A DNA stretch of 64,000 nucleotides from Streptomyces tanashiensis (lineage in GTDB: Bacteria; Actinomycetota; Actinomycetes; Streptomycetales; Streptomycetaceae): assembly GCF_014648895.1 (NCBI RefSeq), contig NZ_BMRZ01000003.1:868001-932000 (forward strand). Reading direction: 5' to 3'. Positions within the stretch are counted from its first letter, which is position 1. Each line of letters begins with the position of its first letter. The position numbers and the translations under genes are program-made. Shown here piece after piece: positions 1 to 9,014 of the stretch. Below the pieces are notes generated by a model, which did no database searches, had not been told where the DNA came from, and saw only the letters and a list, made by a program, of their open reading frames with translations.

Positions 1-657
1 GGCTGGGGCCTCCTCGCGGCCGGCGCCCTGGCGGTGGCCGGGGTCGCCGCGCGCGGCTCGGTGCTGCCCCGGCGCGTCCTCACCGTCCCGGCCTTCTCGT
101 ACGGCCTGGCCGTGCAACTGCTCTTCGCCCTCGGCATGCAGGGCTTCTTCCTGGTCCTCGCGATCTGGCTGCAGGGCGGCCAGGGCTACACCCCGACGCA
201 GGCGGGCGTCCTGATGGCCGCCTTCTCGGCGGGCGGCTTCCTCACGGCCCCGGCCGCCGAACCGCTCGCGGTCAAGCTCGGCCGGTACGTCCCGACCGCG
301 GGCGCCCTCCTCATGGCGGGCGGCTACGGCTGGGTCTGGTACGCGATGGACGCCGCGGCCCCCGTCCACACCGGGGCCTGGCCCCTGGTCCCGGGCCTCG
401 CCGTCGCGGGCGCCGGTCTCGGCCTCCTCGTCGTCCCTCTCGTCGGCATCGTCCTCTCGGCCGCCCCGGCCGAACTCGCGGGCGGAGCCTCCGGCGTCTT
501 CTCCACCGCCCAGCAGTTCGGCGGCGCCCTCGGCGCCGCGGCCATCGGCACCGCCTACTTCGCGGACCTCTCCCTCGACGCCGCGATGCCCTGGGTCCTG
601 GCGGCCTACGCCGGCGCCGCGCTGCTCAGCCTGCGGCTCCCGGCCGGCGGGAGGTGA
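1..657 (+). CDS. MFS transporter, C-terminal half (5' truncated by window edge)
   Basis: The frame is open from base 1 and gives 218 residues up to a TGA. It holds about six hydrophobic helices separated by short loops, for example around LAVQLLFALGMQGFFLVLAI and the Gly/Ala-rich helix before the Arg-poor C-terminus. The pattern, including the SGVFSTAQQFGGALG segment, is that of the second half of a DHA2-type (14-helix) drug:proton antiporter of the Major Facilitator Superfamily. It should sit in the cytoplasmic membrane and export a small molecule; the substrate cannot be read from this part. A GTG at base 34 is an internal codon, not the start. A strong hairpin follows the stop. Family assignment is good; exact subfamily is inference. 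Confidence 0.85.
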   Translation, partial: GWGLLAAGALAVAGVAARGSVLPRRVLTVPAFSYGLAVQLLFALGMQGFFLVLAIWLQGGQGYTPTQAGVLMAAFSAGGFLTAPAAEPLAVKLGRYVPTAGALLMAGGYGWVWYAMDAAAPVHTGAWPLVPGLAVAGAGLGLLVVPLVGIVLSAAPAELAGGASGVFSTAQQFGGALGAAAIGTAYFADLSLDAAMPWVLAAYAGAALLSLRLPAGGR

Positions 658-675
658 CGCTCCCTCACGGACGGC

Positions 676-707
676 GCGCGCCGGGACCCGCAAGGGGCCC
701 GGCGCGC
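676..707 (+). terminator. GC hairpin terminator after the MFS gene
   Basis: Perfect 10-bp arms GCGCGCCGGG and CCCGGCGCGC flank an inner CCC-GCAA-GGG stem. There is no U-tract, as is usual for Streptomyces terminators. It starts 19 nt after the transporter stop codon. Confidence 0.65.
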
Positions 708-810
708 TCGTCCACGGGATCCGCACGTTCGGGAGGATGCGGTTAACGTCCGGGGAATTGAAGGGGATCGGGGTTCCCGACGGGGATCTACGCGCGTCAT
801 CATCACTGCC

Positions 811-1239
811 ATGCGAATCCCCCCTCGATTCACCCTCGCCGGCGGTGTCGCCACCGCCCTCCTCCTCGGCGCCCCGGCCACCGCCGCCCCGGCCCCCGCG
901 CCCGTCGCCGCCGTGTCCGCCGCGACCGTGACCCCGGCCGCGGCGCTCGCCTCGGTCGGGGACATCTGCTACTCCGACCTCCCCGCCCAGGCGTACGACA
1001 CCCTGCGGCTGATCGACGCGGGCGGCCCCTTCCCGTACCGCCAGGACGGGGTCGTCTTCCAGAACCGGGAGGGCGTCCTCCCCGCCCACTCGGCCGGCTA
1101 CTACCACGAGTACACGGTGAAGACTCCGGGCGTCTCCACCCGCGGCGCCCGCCGGATCGTCACCGGGAGCGCGGCGGAGGAGGACTACTACACCTCCGAC
1201 CACTACGCCACGTTCGACCTCGTCGACTACGCCTGCTGA
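811..1239 (+). CDS. secreted guanyl-specific ribonuclease, RNase Sa / T1 family
   Basis: A 142-residue precursor with a Sec signal peptide (about residues 1-26, charged start then ATALLLG) and an Ala/Pro linker. The mature domain from about residue 48 is almost collinear with Streptomyces RNase Sa, an extracellular endonuclease that cuts after G. The catalytic set is intact: Glu100, Arg111, Arg115 and His131 have the same spacing as Glu54, Arg65, Arg69 and His85 of RNase Sa. Cys53 and the C-terminal Cys142 would form the single disulfide. PFPYRQDGVVFQNRE is the family signature. I see no Shine-Dalgarno close to the ATG. No barstar-like inhibitor gene lies next to it, which is normal because the enzyme is made as an export precursor. 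Family assignment is near certain. Confidence 0.95.
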   Translation: MRIPPRFTLAGGVATALLLGAPATAAPAPAPVAAVSAATVTPAAALASVGDICYSDLPAQAYDTLRLIDAGGPFPYRQDGVVFQNREGVLPAHSAGYYHEYTVKTPGVSTRGARRIVTGSAAEEDYYTSDHYATFDLVDYAC

Positions 1240-1272
1240 CCGTCCGACGACCGCCCGACGACCCCTCGCCCG

Positions 1273-2742
1273 TCAGCCCCGGCGCGGGGTCGTCCACTCC
1301 AGGCGCGTCCTGACCCGCGGGTCGTGGACGTGCTCCAGGGCGGCGAGCGCCGTCTCGCGCGCCGCGCCGTCCGCCTCCCCGTCCGCGAGGATCGACGCCA
1401 GCGCGTCGACGGCGCGCGGGTCCTGACGGATCGCGAGCCCGCGCGCCGCCTCCGCCGCCGTCTCCGGGTCGGTGTCGCCGAGCCGCTCCGCGAGCCCCTC
1501 CCGTACGAGCGGGGTGTCGTCGGGCAGCTCGGCGAGCGCCAGCGTCGCCCAGTCCCGCACCCGGGCGTCGCCGTCCCGGCTCAGCGCGAGGAGCACGCCG
1601 AGCGCCTCGACGTGCCCGGCCGGCACGATCCCGGCGAGGGCCGCCGCGACGGCCCGGCGCACCACCGCATCGGGATGCCCGGCCGCCGCGAGCAGTTCGG
1701 GCACGGCCGCCGCGTCTCCGCACTCCCCGAGCGCGAGCACCGCCGACAGCAGCGGTTCCCGCGCCGGGGGCACGGCCTCCGCCGCCAGCCGCCGCAGCAC
1801 CGGGACCGCGCCCGGACCGAAACCGGGCAGCTCGCCGAGCACCCGCGCGCCGAGGGCCCGGCGCAGTGGATCGCGGTAGGCGCACCACCCGGCCGCCGCC
1901 ACGAAGGTCTCCTCGTCGGCCCGGCCCGACAGTTCGGCCACCGCCGTCGTCCAGTCGTCGAGCTCGGGGTCCCCGCAGCGCAGCGCCCGCGCCGCGAGCT
2001 CCTCGTGCGGGGTGTGCAGGCCGAGCGCCGCCTCCAGGAGCGTGGAGATCGCCGCGTGACCGGTCCCCCGGTCGTCGCCGCGCCCCGGTGCGCCGTTCTC
2101 CCGGAGCAGCTCGACGCACACGGTGATCCCGCCGTCCTCGCGGACCCGCCGGACGACCGCCTCGTACGTCTCCCCGCCCTCGTTCCCGGCGACGAGCCCC
2201 CGCCGCAGCTCGGCGGCGATGTCGGCGCCGATCCACCGCCGCGCCTCCCGCAGCGCCGCCTCCCGGGACTGCGCCCCGTGGTCGAGGAGCGCCCGCACAC
2301 AGCCGGTGGAGCCGCGCCGGGCGGCGGCGACGAGCGGGAGCAGCCCGTCGGGTCCGGGCCGGTCCGGGTCGGCGCCGTGCTCCAGGAGGACCCGGGCCGT
2401 GTCGGCGTGGCCGAGGCGGAGGGCCCAGGCGAGGGCGGTGAAGCCGAACTCCTCCTCCTGGTCGGCCGCCGCGCCCGCCGCGAGCAGAGCCCGCACCACG
2501 TCGGTGTGCCCGCCGCAGGCCGCCCCGCACAGCGGCAGGTCGCCGCCCTCCTCGCCGCTGTGCCGGGCCGGGTCGGCCCCGGCGGCGAGCAGCACCCGCA
2601 CGATGCCGGGCTCGTCGCCGACGGCCGCCCGGTACAGGGCGGTCTCCCCGTCCTCCCGGCCCTCGGGGTCCGCCCCGTCCCGCAGGAGCCGTACGGCCCC
2701 GTCCTCGTCCCCGGCCCGGATCGCGTCGAACAACGTGCTCAT
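1273..2742 (-). CDS. ankyrin-repeat plus HEAT-repeat protein
   Basis: A 489-residue cytoplasmic protein with no signal peptide. Residues 1 to about 160 form four to five ankyrin repeats, with the recurring pattern LLxxGADPxxxxxxGxTAL seen in variants such as LLRDGADPEG and LLEHGADPDR. Residues from about 290 to the end form HEAT-like repeats with alternating Ala/Leu-rich helices (ALGECGDAAAVPELLAAAG, VVRRAVAAALAGI, VRDWATLALAEL). Both are protein-binding solenoids, so a scaffold role is likely; no catalytic motif is present. I start at the ATG encoding MSTLFDAIRAG; an in-frame ATG 12 codons upstream gives a Pro/Arg-rich leader that does not fit the repeat. It ends 34 nt from the convergent RNase gene. 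Partner unknown. Confidence 0.85.
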   Translation of the reverse strand: MSTLFDAIRAGDEDGAVRLLRDGADPEGREDGETALYRAAVGDEPGIVRVLLAAGADPARHSGEEGGDLPLCGAACGGHTDVVRALLAAGAAADQEEEFGFTALAWALRLGHADTARVLLEHGADPDRPGPDGLLPLVAAARRGSTGCVRALLDHGAQSREAALREARRWIGADIAAELRRGLVAGNEGGETYEAVVRRVREDGGITVCVELLRENGAPGRGDDRGTGHAAISTLLEAALGLHTPHEELAARALRCGDPELDDWTTAVAELSGRADEETFVAAAGWCAYRDPLRRALGARVLGELPGFGPGAVPVLRRLAAEAVPPAREPLLSAVLALGECGDAAAVPELLAAAGHPDAVVRRAVAAALAGIVPAGHVEALGVLLALSRDGDARVRDWATLALAELPDDTPLVREGLAERLGDTDPETAAEAARGLAIRQDPRAVDALASILADGEADGAARETALAALEHVHDPRVRTRLEWTTPRRG

Positions 2743-2799
2743 GCACCGACCCTGACGTGCCGTCGGCGGATGGCGCAAATCGATTCGTGCGCCGATGCC

Positions 2800-3684
2800 T
2801 CAGGAGGCGCACTCCAGGACCGAGCCGCACACCCCGCACCGCGCCCGCAGCGTCCGTCCCGTCGGCACCCGCAGGCGCTGGAGACAGACCGGGCAGAGGA
2901 AGGAGACGCGGGTCGCCGGGGCCCCGCCCTCGAAGGCGTACGGGGCGTCCTCGCCGGCCCGGCCCCTGCGCCGCTCCCAGCCGTACCGGCGGCGCTCGGC
3001 CCAGCCCGCCGCGGCGAGCGGCGGCGCGGCCCGTTCCCGCGCGGCCTCCGCCCGACCCCGTACCCACGCCTCGTACGCCACCGCGCTGGTGAACCACGGC
3101 GAGGGGTCCTCGCCGAAGACCTGGGCCCGCTTGGCGAGCACGTAGCCGAACTCCTCCGGGGTCAGATAGCCGAGCTTCTGGCTCTCGACGCCGTCCCGCC
3201 GGTAGGCGTCGAGCAGCAGCCAGCCGGCGCCCAGATAGGCCGTGGTCACGTCGGTGAGGATCTCGTTCTCCGCGGTGCCCGGGAAGCCGAGACCGAGCCG
3301 GTGCAGCAGGACGTGGGTGATCTCGTGGGCGAGCGCCGCGCCGATGTCCCTGCGGCGGGTCCGGAAGCGGTCGTTGAGCTCCACGAAGTACTCGGGTCCC
3401 GCCGTGAGCTCGACGGCCGCCGCGTACTCCATGGGGCGGAAGCTCACCACGATGCGCGCCTCGGGCAACTGCAGATGGCGGACGAGGGCGCGGGCCACCC
3501 GCTGGGTGCCGAGGTGGAGGTCCTCGTCGTCGCCGAGGGCCACGTCGTCGGCGGTCACGCCGGCCGGGTAGCGGTGCACCCCGTCGGGGGAGAGGCGGCG
3601 GTAGAGCGCGGTGAGCGAGGCCCGGACCGCGGTGCGGTGCGGAAAGCCGTGGATGACACGGTCGGCCTCATGTCGGTTCGGCAT
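2800..3684 (-). CDS. HEXXH metalloprotease-like protein with C-terminal zinc ribbon
   Basis: A 294-residue soluble protein. Around residues 118-128 it carries LAHEITHVLLH, a HEXXH zinc-protease motif, followed about 18 residues later by AENEILTDVTTAYLG, whose acidic residues could give the third zinc ligand as in gluzincin-like folds. The C-terminus has two CxxC-type knuckles (CPVCLQRL and RCGVCGSVLEC), a zinc ribbon that may bind nucleic acid or protein. There is no signal peptide, so it would act in the cytoplasm. The start at MPNRHEADR is chosen because GGGAGGGG lies about 8 nt upstream; an upstream in-frame ATG has no such site. It resembles no characterised enzyme that I can name; protease activity is inference from the motif. 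Confidence 0.75.
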   Translation of the reverse strand: MPNRHEADRVIHGFPHRTAVRASLTALYRRLSPDGVHRYPAGVTADDVALGDDEDLHLGTQRVARALVRHLQLPEARIVVSFRPMEYAAAVELTAGPEYFVELNDRFRTRRRDIGAALAHEITHVLLHRLGLGFPGTAENEILTDVTTAYLGAGWLLLDAYRRDGVESQKLGYLTPEEFGYVLAKRAQVFGEDPSPWFTSAVAYEAWVRGRAEAARERAAPPLAAAGWAERRRYGWERRRGRAGEDAPYAFEGGAPATRVSFLCPVCLQRLRVPTGRTLRARCGVCGSVLECAS

Positions 3685-3791
3685 GCCGGATCCCCCCTCC
3701 CGTCCACTGTACGGTCCCTCCACCGGATCTGGCCGAAAAGGCTTTCTTGTGGCGGCAGTTGAGCGCTGTCCATAATCCGGACATGCCTTGA

Positions 3792-4658
<867 letters not shown>

Positions 4659-4671
4659 CGGACCGGTGGAC

Positions 4672-4706
4672 GGGTGCCCCGGAGCGGCCTCGGCTCCGGG
4701 GCACCC
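4672..4706. terminator. 14-bp hairpin between convergent protease and beta-galactosidase genes
   Basis: Perfect arms GGGTGCCCCGGAGC and GCTCCGGGGCACCC around a 7-nt loop, 13 nt after the protease stop. It is placed to end transcription from both sides. Confidence 0.8.
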
Positions 4707-4739
4707 CCACGCGTTCGACCCGGTTGCTCATTCCGCCGC

Positions 4740-4853
4740 TCAGAGGACGGCCAGCTCCACCGAGGACGGCCCCCCGCCCTCCAGCTCCAGGACCCATCAG
4801 AGGACGGCCAGCTCCACCGAGGACGGCCCCCCGCCCTCCAGCTCCAGGACCCA
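4740..4853. repeat. perfect 57-bp tandem duplication spanning the beta-galactosidase stop codon
   Basis: Bases 4740-4796 and 4797-4853 are identical over 57 bp. Copy 4797-4853 contains the last 18 codons and the stop of the GH35 gene (minus strand). Copy 4740-4796 lies downstream of the stop and repeats the same codons in the same frame, but is not translated. No base differs between the copies. Confidence 0.95.
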
Positions 4854-6557
4854 CACCTCGTTCGCGCCCTCCCGCAGCACCGGGCCCGGCACGAACAGCG
4901 CGTCCTGCGGGCCGGCCGCCCAGTAGCGGCCCAGGCAGAAGCCGTTCACCCACACGAAGCCCCGGGTCGAGCCCGGCAGCCGCAGCCACGCGTCACCCGC
5001 GCCGGCCACCTCGACCGAGCCCCGGTACAGGCCGGGGCACGGGTCCTCCGGCACCTCGCCGAACGCCACCTCGCCCACGGCCGCCGGCTCGAAGGCGTCC
5101 AGCCGCAGCCCCCGCGCCCGCACCCCGTGCAGATACTGCCGCTCGTGCCGTACGCCGCCCGTGATCCCCTTCGGCTCCGCGAGCCGCGGCCCGTAGTTGA
5201 CCCGGCCCAGCGACTCCACCCACAGGTCCACGAGCGCGGGACCCGCCACCGGCCCGGGAAGGACGGCGTCCTCCCCGTCCGAGGTGTCCAGCACCCCCGC
5301 CGGCAGCCCGTCGACGTACACCACCGCCCGGTCCCGCAGCCCCGTCACCCCCAGCGGGTACGGCTGCCGGGGACCCGGCACCGCCACCCGGTAGCGGACC
5401 AGGCCCCGGTCCACCCCCAGCTCCTCGAAGGTCGGCGGCACCGGCGTCACCGTCTCCTCGCCGCCGAGGACCTCCAGGACCCCGTCCAGCGGCGCCCAGC
5501 CGTCGAGCGCGCCCGAGACCGGCGCCCCGAGCCGGGCCGGCGGCTCCGGAACCTCCGGCAGCGGTCCCTCCGCCCACTCCGCGAGCACCTCGCGGAAGGC
5601 CCGGAACTTCTCCGTCGGCCGCCCCGCCTCGTCCACCGGCGCGTCGTAGTCGTACGAGGTCACCGTCGCCCGCAGCGGACCGTCGTGCAGCTCGCCGTCC
5701 CGGTTCGCGCCCGCCCAGCCCGCGAAGTTCGTCCCGCCGTGCGCCATGTACACATTGACCGAGGCCCCGCACTCCAGGATCTCCCGCAGCGCCGCCGCCG
5801 CGTCCGCCGCGCCCCGCACCGCGTGCTCCCGGCCCCAGTGGTCGAACCAGCCGCACCAGAACTCCATGCACATCAGCGGCCCCGACGACCGGTGCCGCCG
5901 CAGCGTCGCGAAGCCCTCCCGCGCGCCCGAGCCGAAGTTCGCCGTCGCGAGCACCCCCGGCACCGAACCGCCCGTCAGCATGTGGTCCTCGGGCCCGTCC
6001 GAGGTGAACAGCGGCACGCTCACCCCACAGCCCCGCAGCAGCTCCGCCACCCACTCCAGGTAGGCCAGGTCGCTCCCGTAACTGCCGTACTCGTTCTCCA
6101 CCTGCACCAGGACCACCGGCCCGCCCCGGTCGATCTGCCGCTCCACCACCTGCGGGAGCAGCCGCCGGAACCAGGCCTCCACCGGCGCCAGGAACTCCGG
6201 GTCGAGGCTCCGCACCCGCCGCCCCAGGGGACCGGTCAGCCAGTGCGGCAGCCCGCCGTTCTCCCACTCGGCGCAGATGTACGGACCCGGGCGCACGATC
6301 GCCCACATCCCGGCCCGCTCCACCGCGTCCAGGAACCTGCCGAGCGCCCCGGCGTCCGCGTACCGGCCGGGCTCCGGCTCGTGCAGGTTCCACGGGACGT
6401 ACGTCTCGACACAGTTGAGGCCCATCGCCCGCAGCATCCCGAGCCGGTGCTCCCAGTGCCCCTCGTGCACCCGGAAGTAGTGCAGCGCCCCCGAGAGCAA
6501 CCGCACCGGCCGCCCGTCGAGCAGAAAGTCCTCGTCACCCACAGCGAACGTGCTCAT
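4797..6557 (-). CDS. glycoside hydrolase family 35 beta-galactosidase
   Basis: A 586-residue protein with an N-terminal TIM barrel and C-terminal beta domains, the length usual for bacterial GH35. The barrel starts LLSGALHYFRVHEGHWEHRL and has the family hallmarks GPYICAEWENGGLPHWL, the acid/base Glu156 in VQVENEYG and the nucleophile Glu232 in MEFWCGWFDHWG. It hydrolyses terminal beta-linked galactose with retention. No signal peptide is visible, so it should act inside the cell on imported oligosaccharides. The AraC-type gene divergent from it, 82 bp away, is the likely regulator. The C-terminus lies in the 57-bp duplication described separately. Substrate linkage cannot be deduced. Confidence 0.93.
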   Translation of the reverse strand: MSTFAVGDEDFLLDGRPVRLLSGALHYFRVHEGHWEHRLGMLRAMGLNCVETYVPWNLHEPEPGRYADAGALGRFLDAVERAGMWAIVRPGPYICAEWENGGLPHWLTGPLGRRVRSLDPEFLAPVEAWFRRLLPQVVERQIDRGGPVVLVQVENEYGSYGSDLAYLEWVAELLRGCGVSVPLFTSDGPEDHMLTGGSVPGVLATANFGSGAREGFATLRRHRSSGPLMCMEFWCGWFDHWGREHAVRGAADAAAALREILECGASVNVYMAHGGTNFAGWAGANRDGELHDGPLRATVTSYDYDAPVDEAGRPTEKFRAFREVLAEWAEGPLPEVPEPPARLGAPVSGALDGWAPLDGVLEVLGGEETVTPVPPTFEELGVDRGLVRYRVAVPGPRQPYPLGVTGLRDRAVVYVDGLPAGVLDTSDGEDAVLPGPVAGPALVDLWVESLGRVNYGPRLAEPKGITGGVRHERQYLHGVRARGLRLDAFEPAAVGEVAFGEVPEDPCPGLYRGSVEVAGAGDAWLRLPGSTRGFVWVNGFCLGRYWAAGPQDALFVPGPVLREGANEVWVLELEGGGPSSVELAVL

Positions 6558-6639
6558 GGCCTCACCCTCGCCCTCTGGCGGCGGCGCGGTCCATGGACAA
6601 AGATCGTCGCAGTTTGGACGTTACGGAAGGCCCCGCGGC

Positions 6640-7527
6640 ATGTACCACACCTGGATGCGTTACTTCACGCCCAGCCCCGTCCACCACCGCCTCGGCCTCG
6701 TCTGCCTCGGTGTCGGACTCCAGCACGGCACCCTGCCCACCGTCGGCCCGCGCACCCTCGACCACCACGTCGCCGTCGTCGTCTCCGCGGGCAGCGGCTG
6801 GTACCGGGGCGCCGACGGGCGGCGCACCACCGTCACCGCCCCCGCCCTCCTCTGGCTCACCCCCGGCACCCCCCACCACTACGGCGCCGACCCCGGCACC
6901 GGCTGGGACGAGGCCTTCGTCGACTTCAGCGGCCCCGCCACCGCCACCTACACCGAGCTCGGCTACATCGAGCCCGACCGCCCCGTCGTCCCCCTCTCCG
7001 ACGCCGCCCCCGCCCGCGCCGCCATCAGCCGGATCGCCCGCGCGGCCCGCCCCGGCAACCCCCTCCTGGAGGTCGAGACCGGCGCCGCCGTCCACGAACT
7101 GCTCGTCGCCCTGCGGCGGGCCCGCGCCGACACCAACGCCGACGGCGACCCCGTCCTCGCGGCCCTCGCCCGCGACGCCTTCCAGCCCCTCTCCGTCGCC
7201 GAGCACGCCGCCCGGCACGGCATGACCGCCGCCGAGCTGCGCAGCGCCGTCCGCCGCGCCGCCGGATGCAGCCCCAAGGACTACCTGCTCACCGTCCGCC
7301 TCGGCCGCGCCAAGGAACTCCTCGCCGCCACCGAGCTGCCCGTCGCCGCCGTCGCCCGCCGCGTCGGCTACGACGACCCGGCCTACTTCTCCCGGCTCTT
7401 CACCCGCCGGGTCGGCACCGCACCCATCCGTTTCCGCGAACAGCAGGGGAGGTCCGTGCACGGCGGCTGGAGCAACGTCGTTCCGGATCCCGAACACCCG
7501 CCCACGATCCTCCCGAGATCCGTCTAA
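6640..7527 (+). CDS. AraC-family transcriptional regulator
   Basis: A 295-residue regulator. The N-terminal part (to about residue 150) is a cupin-like effector domain with the features WYRGADG and LLWLTPGTPHHYG. The C-terminal 100 residues hold the two helix-turn-helix motifs of AraC/XylS: LSVAEHAARHGMTAAELRSA and LPVAAVARRVGYDDPAYFSR, the second with the typical YFSRLFTRRVGTAPIRFR end. The ATG encoding MYHTWMRYFTP follows ACGGAAGG by about 10 nt; longer in-frame starts would run into the promoter of the divergent beta-galactosidase gene. It probably senses a galactoside and activates that gene; this is inference from position. Its stop codon overlaps the putative -10 of the next gene. Confidence 0.9.
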   Translation: MYHTWMRYFTPSPVHHRLGLVCLGVGLQHGTLPTVGPRTLDHHVAVVVSAGSGWYRGADGRRTTVTAPALLWLTPGTPHHYGADPGTGWDEAFVDFSGPATATYTELGYIEPDRPVVPLSDAAPARAAISRIARAARPGNPLLEVETGAAVHELLVALRRARADTNADGDPVLAALARDAFQPLSVAEHAARHGMTAAELRSAVRRAAGCSPKDYLLTVRLGRAKELLAATELPVAAVARRVGYDDPAYFSRLFTRRVGTAPIRFREQQGRSVHGGWSNVVPDPEHPPTILPRSV

Positions 7528-7538
7528 GCTCGCAGATC
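7525..7538 (+). promoter_or_regulatory. putative -10 for leaderless chorismate mutase mRNA
   Basis: TAAGCT (7525-7530) matches TANNNT and predicts transcription start at about 7537, 2 nt before the ATG. No Shine-Dalgarno precedes the ATG. No good -35 is visible. Confidence 0.4.
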
Positions 7539-7853
7539 ATGAGCGACACCAGCGAGATCGACCCGACCGTCACCGCCGAACTGACCCGGCTGCGCGAAAG
7601 CATCGACAACATCGACGCCGCGGTCGTGCACATGCTCGCCGAGCGCTTCAAGTGCACCCAGCAGGTCGGCGTCCTCAAGGCCGAGCACCAGCTCCCGCCC
7701 GCCGACCCCGCCCGCGAGGCCCGCCAGATCGCCCGGCTGCGGGAACTCGCCGAGAGCGCGAAACTGGACCCGGCCTTCGCGGAGAAGCTCCTCAACTTCA
7801 TCATCGCCGAGGTCATCCGGCACCACGAGACGATTGCGGACGGAGCACGCTGA
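7539..7853 (+). CDS. chorismate mutase (AroQ fold)
   Basis: A 104-residue all-helical protein of the usual size for a stand-alone AroQ mutase. It converts chorismate to prephenate on the way to Phe and Tyr. The motifs LRESIDNIDAAVVHMLAERF, the Lys of the VGVLKAEH helix, and the C-terminal FIIAEVIRHHE are those of the family, with Arg, Lys and Glu/Gln residues lining the pocket. The gene shares TGATG with the downstream asparaginase gene, so the two are translationally coupled although their pathways differ. The mRNA is probably leaderless. Confidence 0.92.
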   Translation: MSDTSEIDPTVTAELTRLRESIDNIDAAVVHMLAERFKCTQQVGVLKAEHQLPPADPAREARQIARLRELAESAKLDPAFAEKLLNFIIAEVIRHHETIADGAR

Positions 7854-8839
7854 TGGGCCGCGTCACGGTCTTCACCCTCGGAGGCACCATCTCCGCCCGG
7901 GGCGGTGACGCAGCCCGTATGACCGGCCAGGAGGTCCTCGCCGGGCTCGGCGCCCCCGAGGACGTCGTCCTGCGGGACTTCCGCCGCGTCCCCAGCTCCA
8001 CCCTCTCCTTCGAGGACCTGGCGGCCCTCGCGGAGGAGGTGCGCAAGGCCGTCGCCGACGGCTCCGGCGTGGTCGTCGTCCAGGGCACCGACACCCTGGA
8101 GGAGACCGCCTTCCTCCTCGACCTGCTCTGCACCACCGAGCAGCCGATCGCCGTCACCGGCGCCATGCGCCGCCCCGACCTGCCCGGCGCCGACGGCCCC
8201 GCCAACCTCGCCGCCGCGCTCGCCGTCGCCGCCGACCCGGCCTGCCGGAACCTGGGCGTCCTCGTCGTCCTCGCCGACGAGATCCACGCCGCCCGCCTCG
8301 CCCGCAAGACCCACACCACCTCCATCGCCACCTTCGCCTCACCCGGCGCGGGGCCCCTCGGCGCCGTCGTCGAGGGCGAACCCCGGATCCTGCTCCGGCC
8401 CGCCGCTCCCACCGCGCTCTGCCCGCTGAAGCTCGACCCGTCCGTACGCGTCGCCCTGGTGACCCTCTCCCTCGGCGACCGCGGGGAACTCCTCGACGCC
8501 GTCGACGACCGCTTCCAGGGCCTCGTCGTCGCCGCCTTCGGCGCCGGCCACGCACCCGCGCCGCTCGTCGAACCCCTCGCCGAAATCGCCCGGCGCATTC
8601 CCGTCGTCCTCGCCTCCCGCACGGGCGGCGGCGCGACCCTCACGGACACGTACCGCAGCCCCGGCTCCGAGTACGACCTGCTGCACCACGGACTCATCCC
8701 GGCCGGCCCGCTCGACCCCGCCAAGGCCCGGATCCTGCTCCACACCCTGATCTCCAGCGGCGCCGCCGGCCCCACCGGCTACGACCGCCCGCGCATCACC
8801 GCCGCCTTCGCCCACCTGAACGGCTCGGGCCTGGCGTAG
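7853..8839 (+). CDS. L-asparaginase, type I-like (asparaginase/glutaminase family)
   Basis: A 328-residue cytoplasmic enzyme that deaminates asparagine to aspartate. Both active-site Thr motifs are present: VFTLGGTISARGG with Thr12, and VVVQGTDTLEETA with Thr79-Asp80. A Lys in RLARKTHTT and the C-terminal VLASRTGGG complete the fold. There is no signal peptide, so this is not the secreted high-affinity type. Its ATG overlaps the stop of the chorismate mutase gene. The 3' end runs into degenerate 27-bp repeats, the first of which appears to derive from the last codons. Confidence 0.93.
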   Translation: MGRVTVFTLGGTISARGGDAARMTGQEVLAGLGAPEDVVLRDFRRVPSSTLSFEDLAALAEEVRKAVADGSGVVVVQGTDTLEETAFLLDLLCTTEQPIAVTGAMRRPDLPGADGPANLAAALAVAADPACRNLGVLVVLADEIHAARLARKTHTTSIATFASPGAGPLGAVVEGEPRILLRPAAPTALCPLKLDPSVRVALVTLSLGDRGELLDAVDDRFQGLVVAAFGAGHAPAPLVEPLAEIARRIPVVLASRTGGGATLTDTYRSPGSEYDLLHHGLIPAGPLDPAKARILLHTLISSGAAGPTGYDRPRITAAFAHLNGSGLA

Positions 8840-8840
8840 C

Positions 8841-8949
8841 GGCCGAACGGCTCCGGTCCGACGCCGGCGGCCGAACGGCCTCGGCCCGGCGTGGCGACCG
8901 ACGGCCTCCGGTCCGGCGTGGCGACCGACCAGTCTCGGCCCGGCGTCAA
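8841..8949. repeat. four degenerate 27/28-bp tandem units after the asparaginase gene
   Basis: Units begin at 8841, 8869, 8896 and 8923 and share a core of the type CGGCCTCGGCCCGGCGTGGC. The end of the asparaginase coding region (CGGCTCGGGCCTGGCGTAGC) looks like a further, older copy. No coding potential is seen between 8840 and 9014. Confidence 0.7.
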
Positions 8950-9014
8950 GGGCATGCAAGGGCGCACGGCGTCTTCGCGCACCCCCGTACCGCTGCCGGG
9001 GCCCATCAGGCAGC

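Noticed and set aside
811..2742. Toxin-antitoxin reading of the secreted RNase and its ankyrin neighbour
   Set aside because: The RNase is exported with a signal peptide, the genes converge rather than overlap in an operon, and the ankyrin/HEAT protein has no barstar-like feature.
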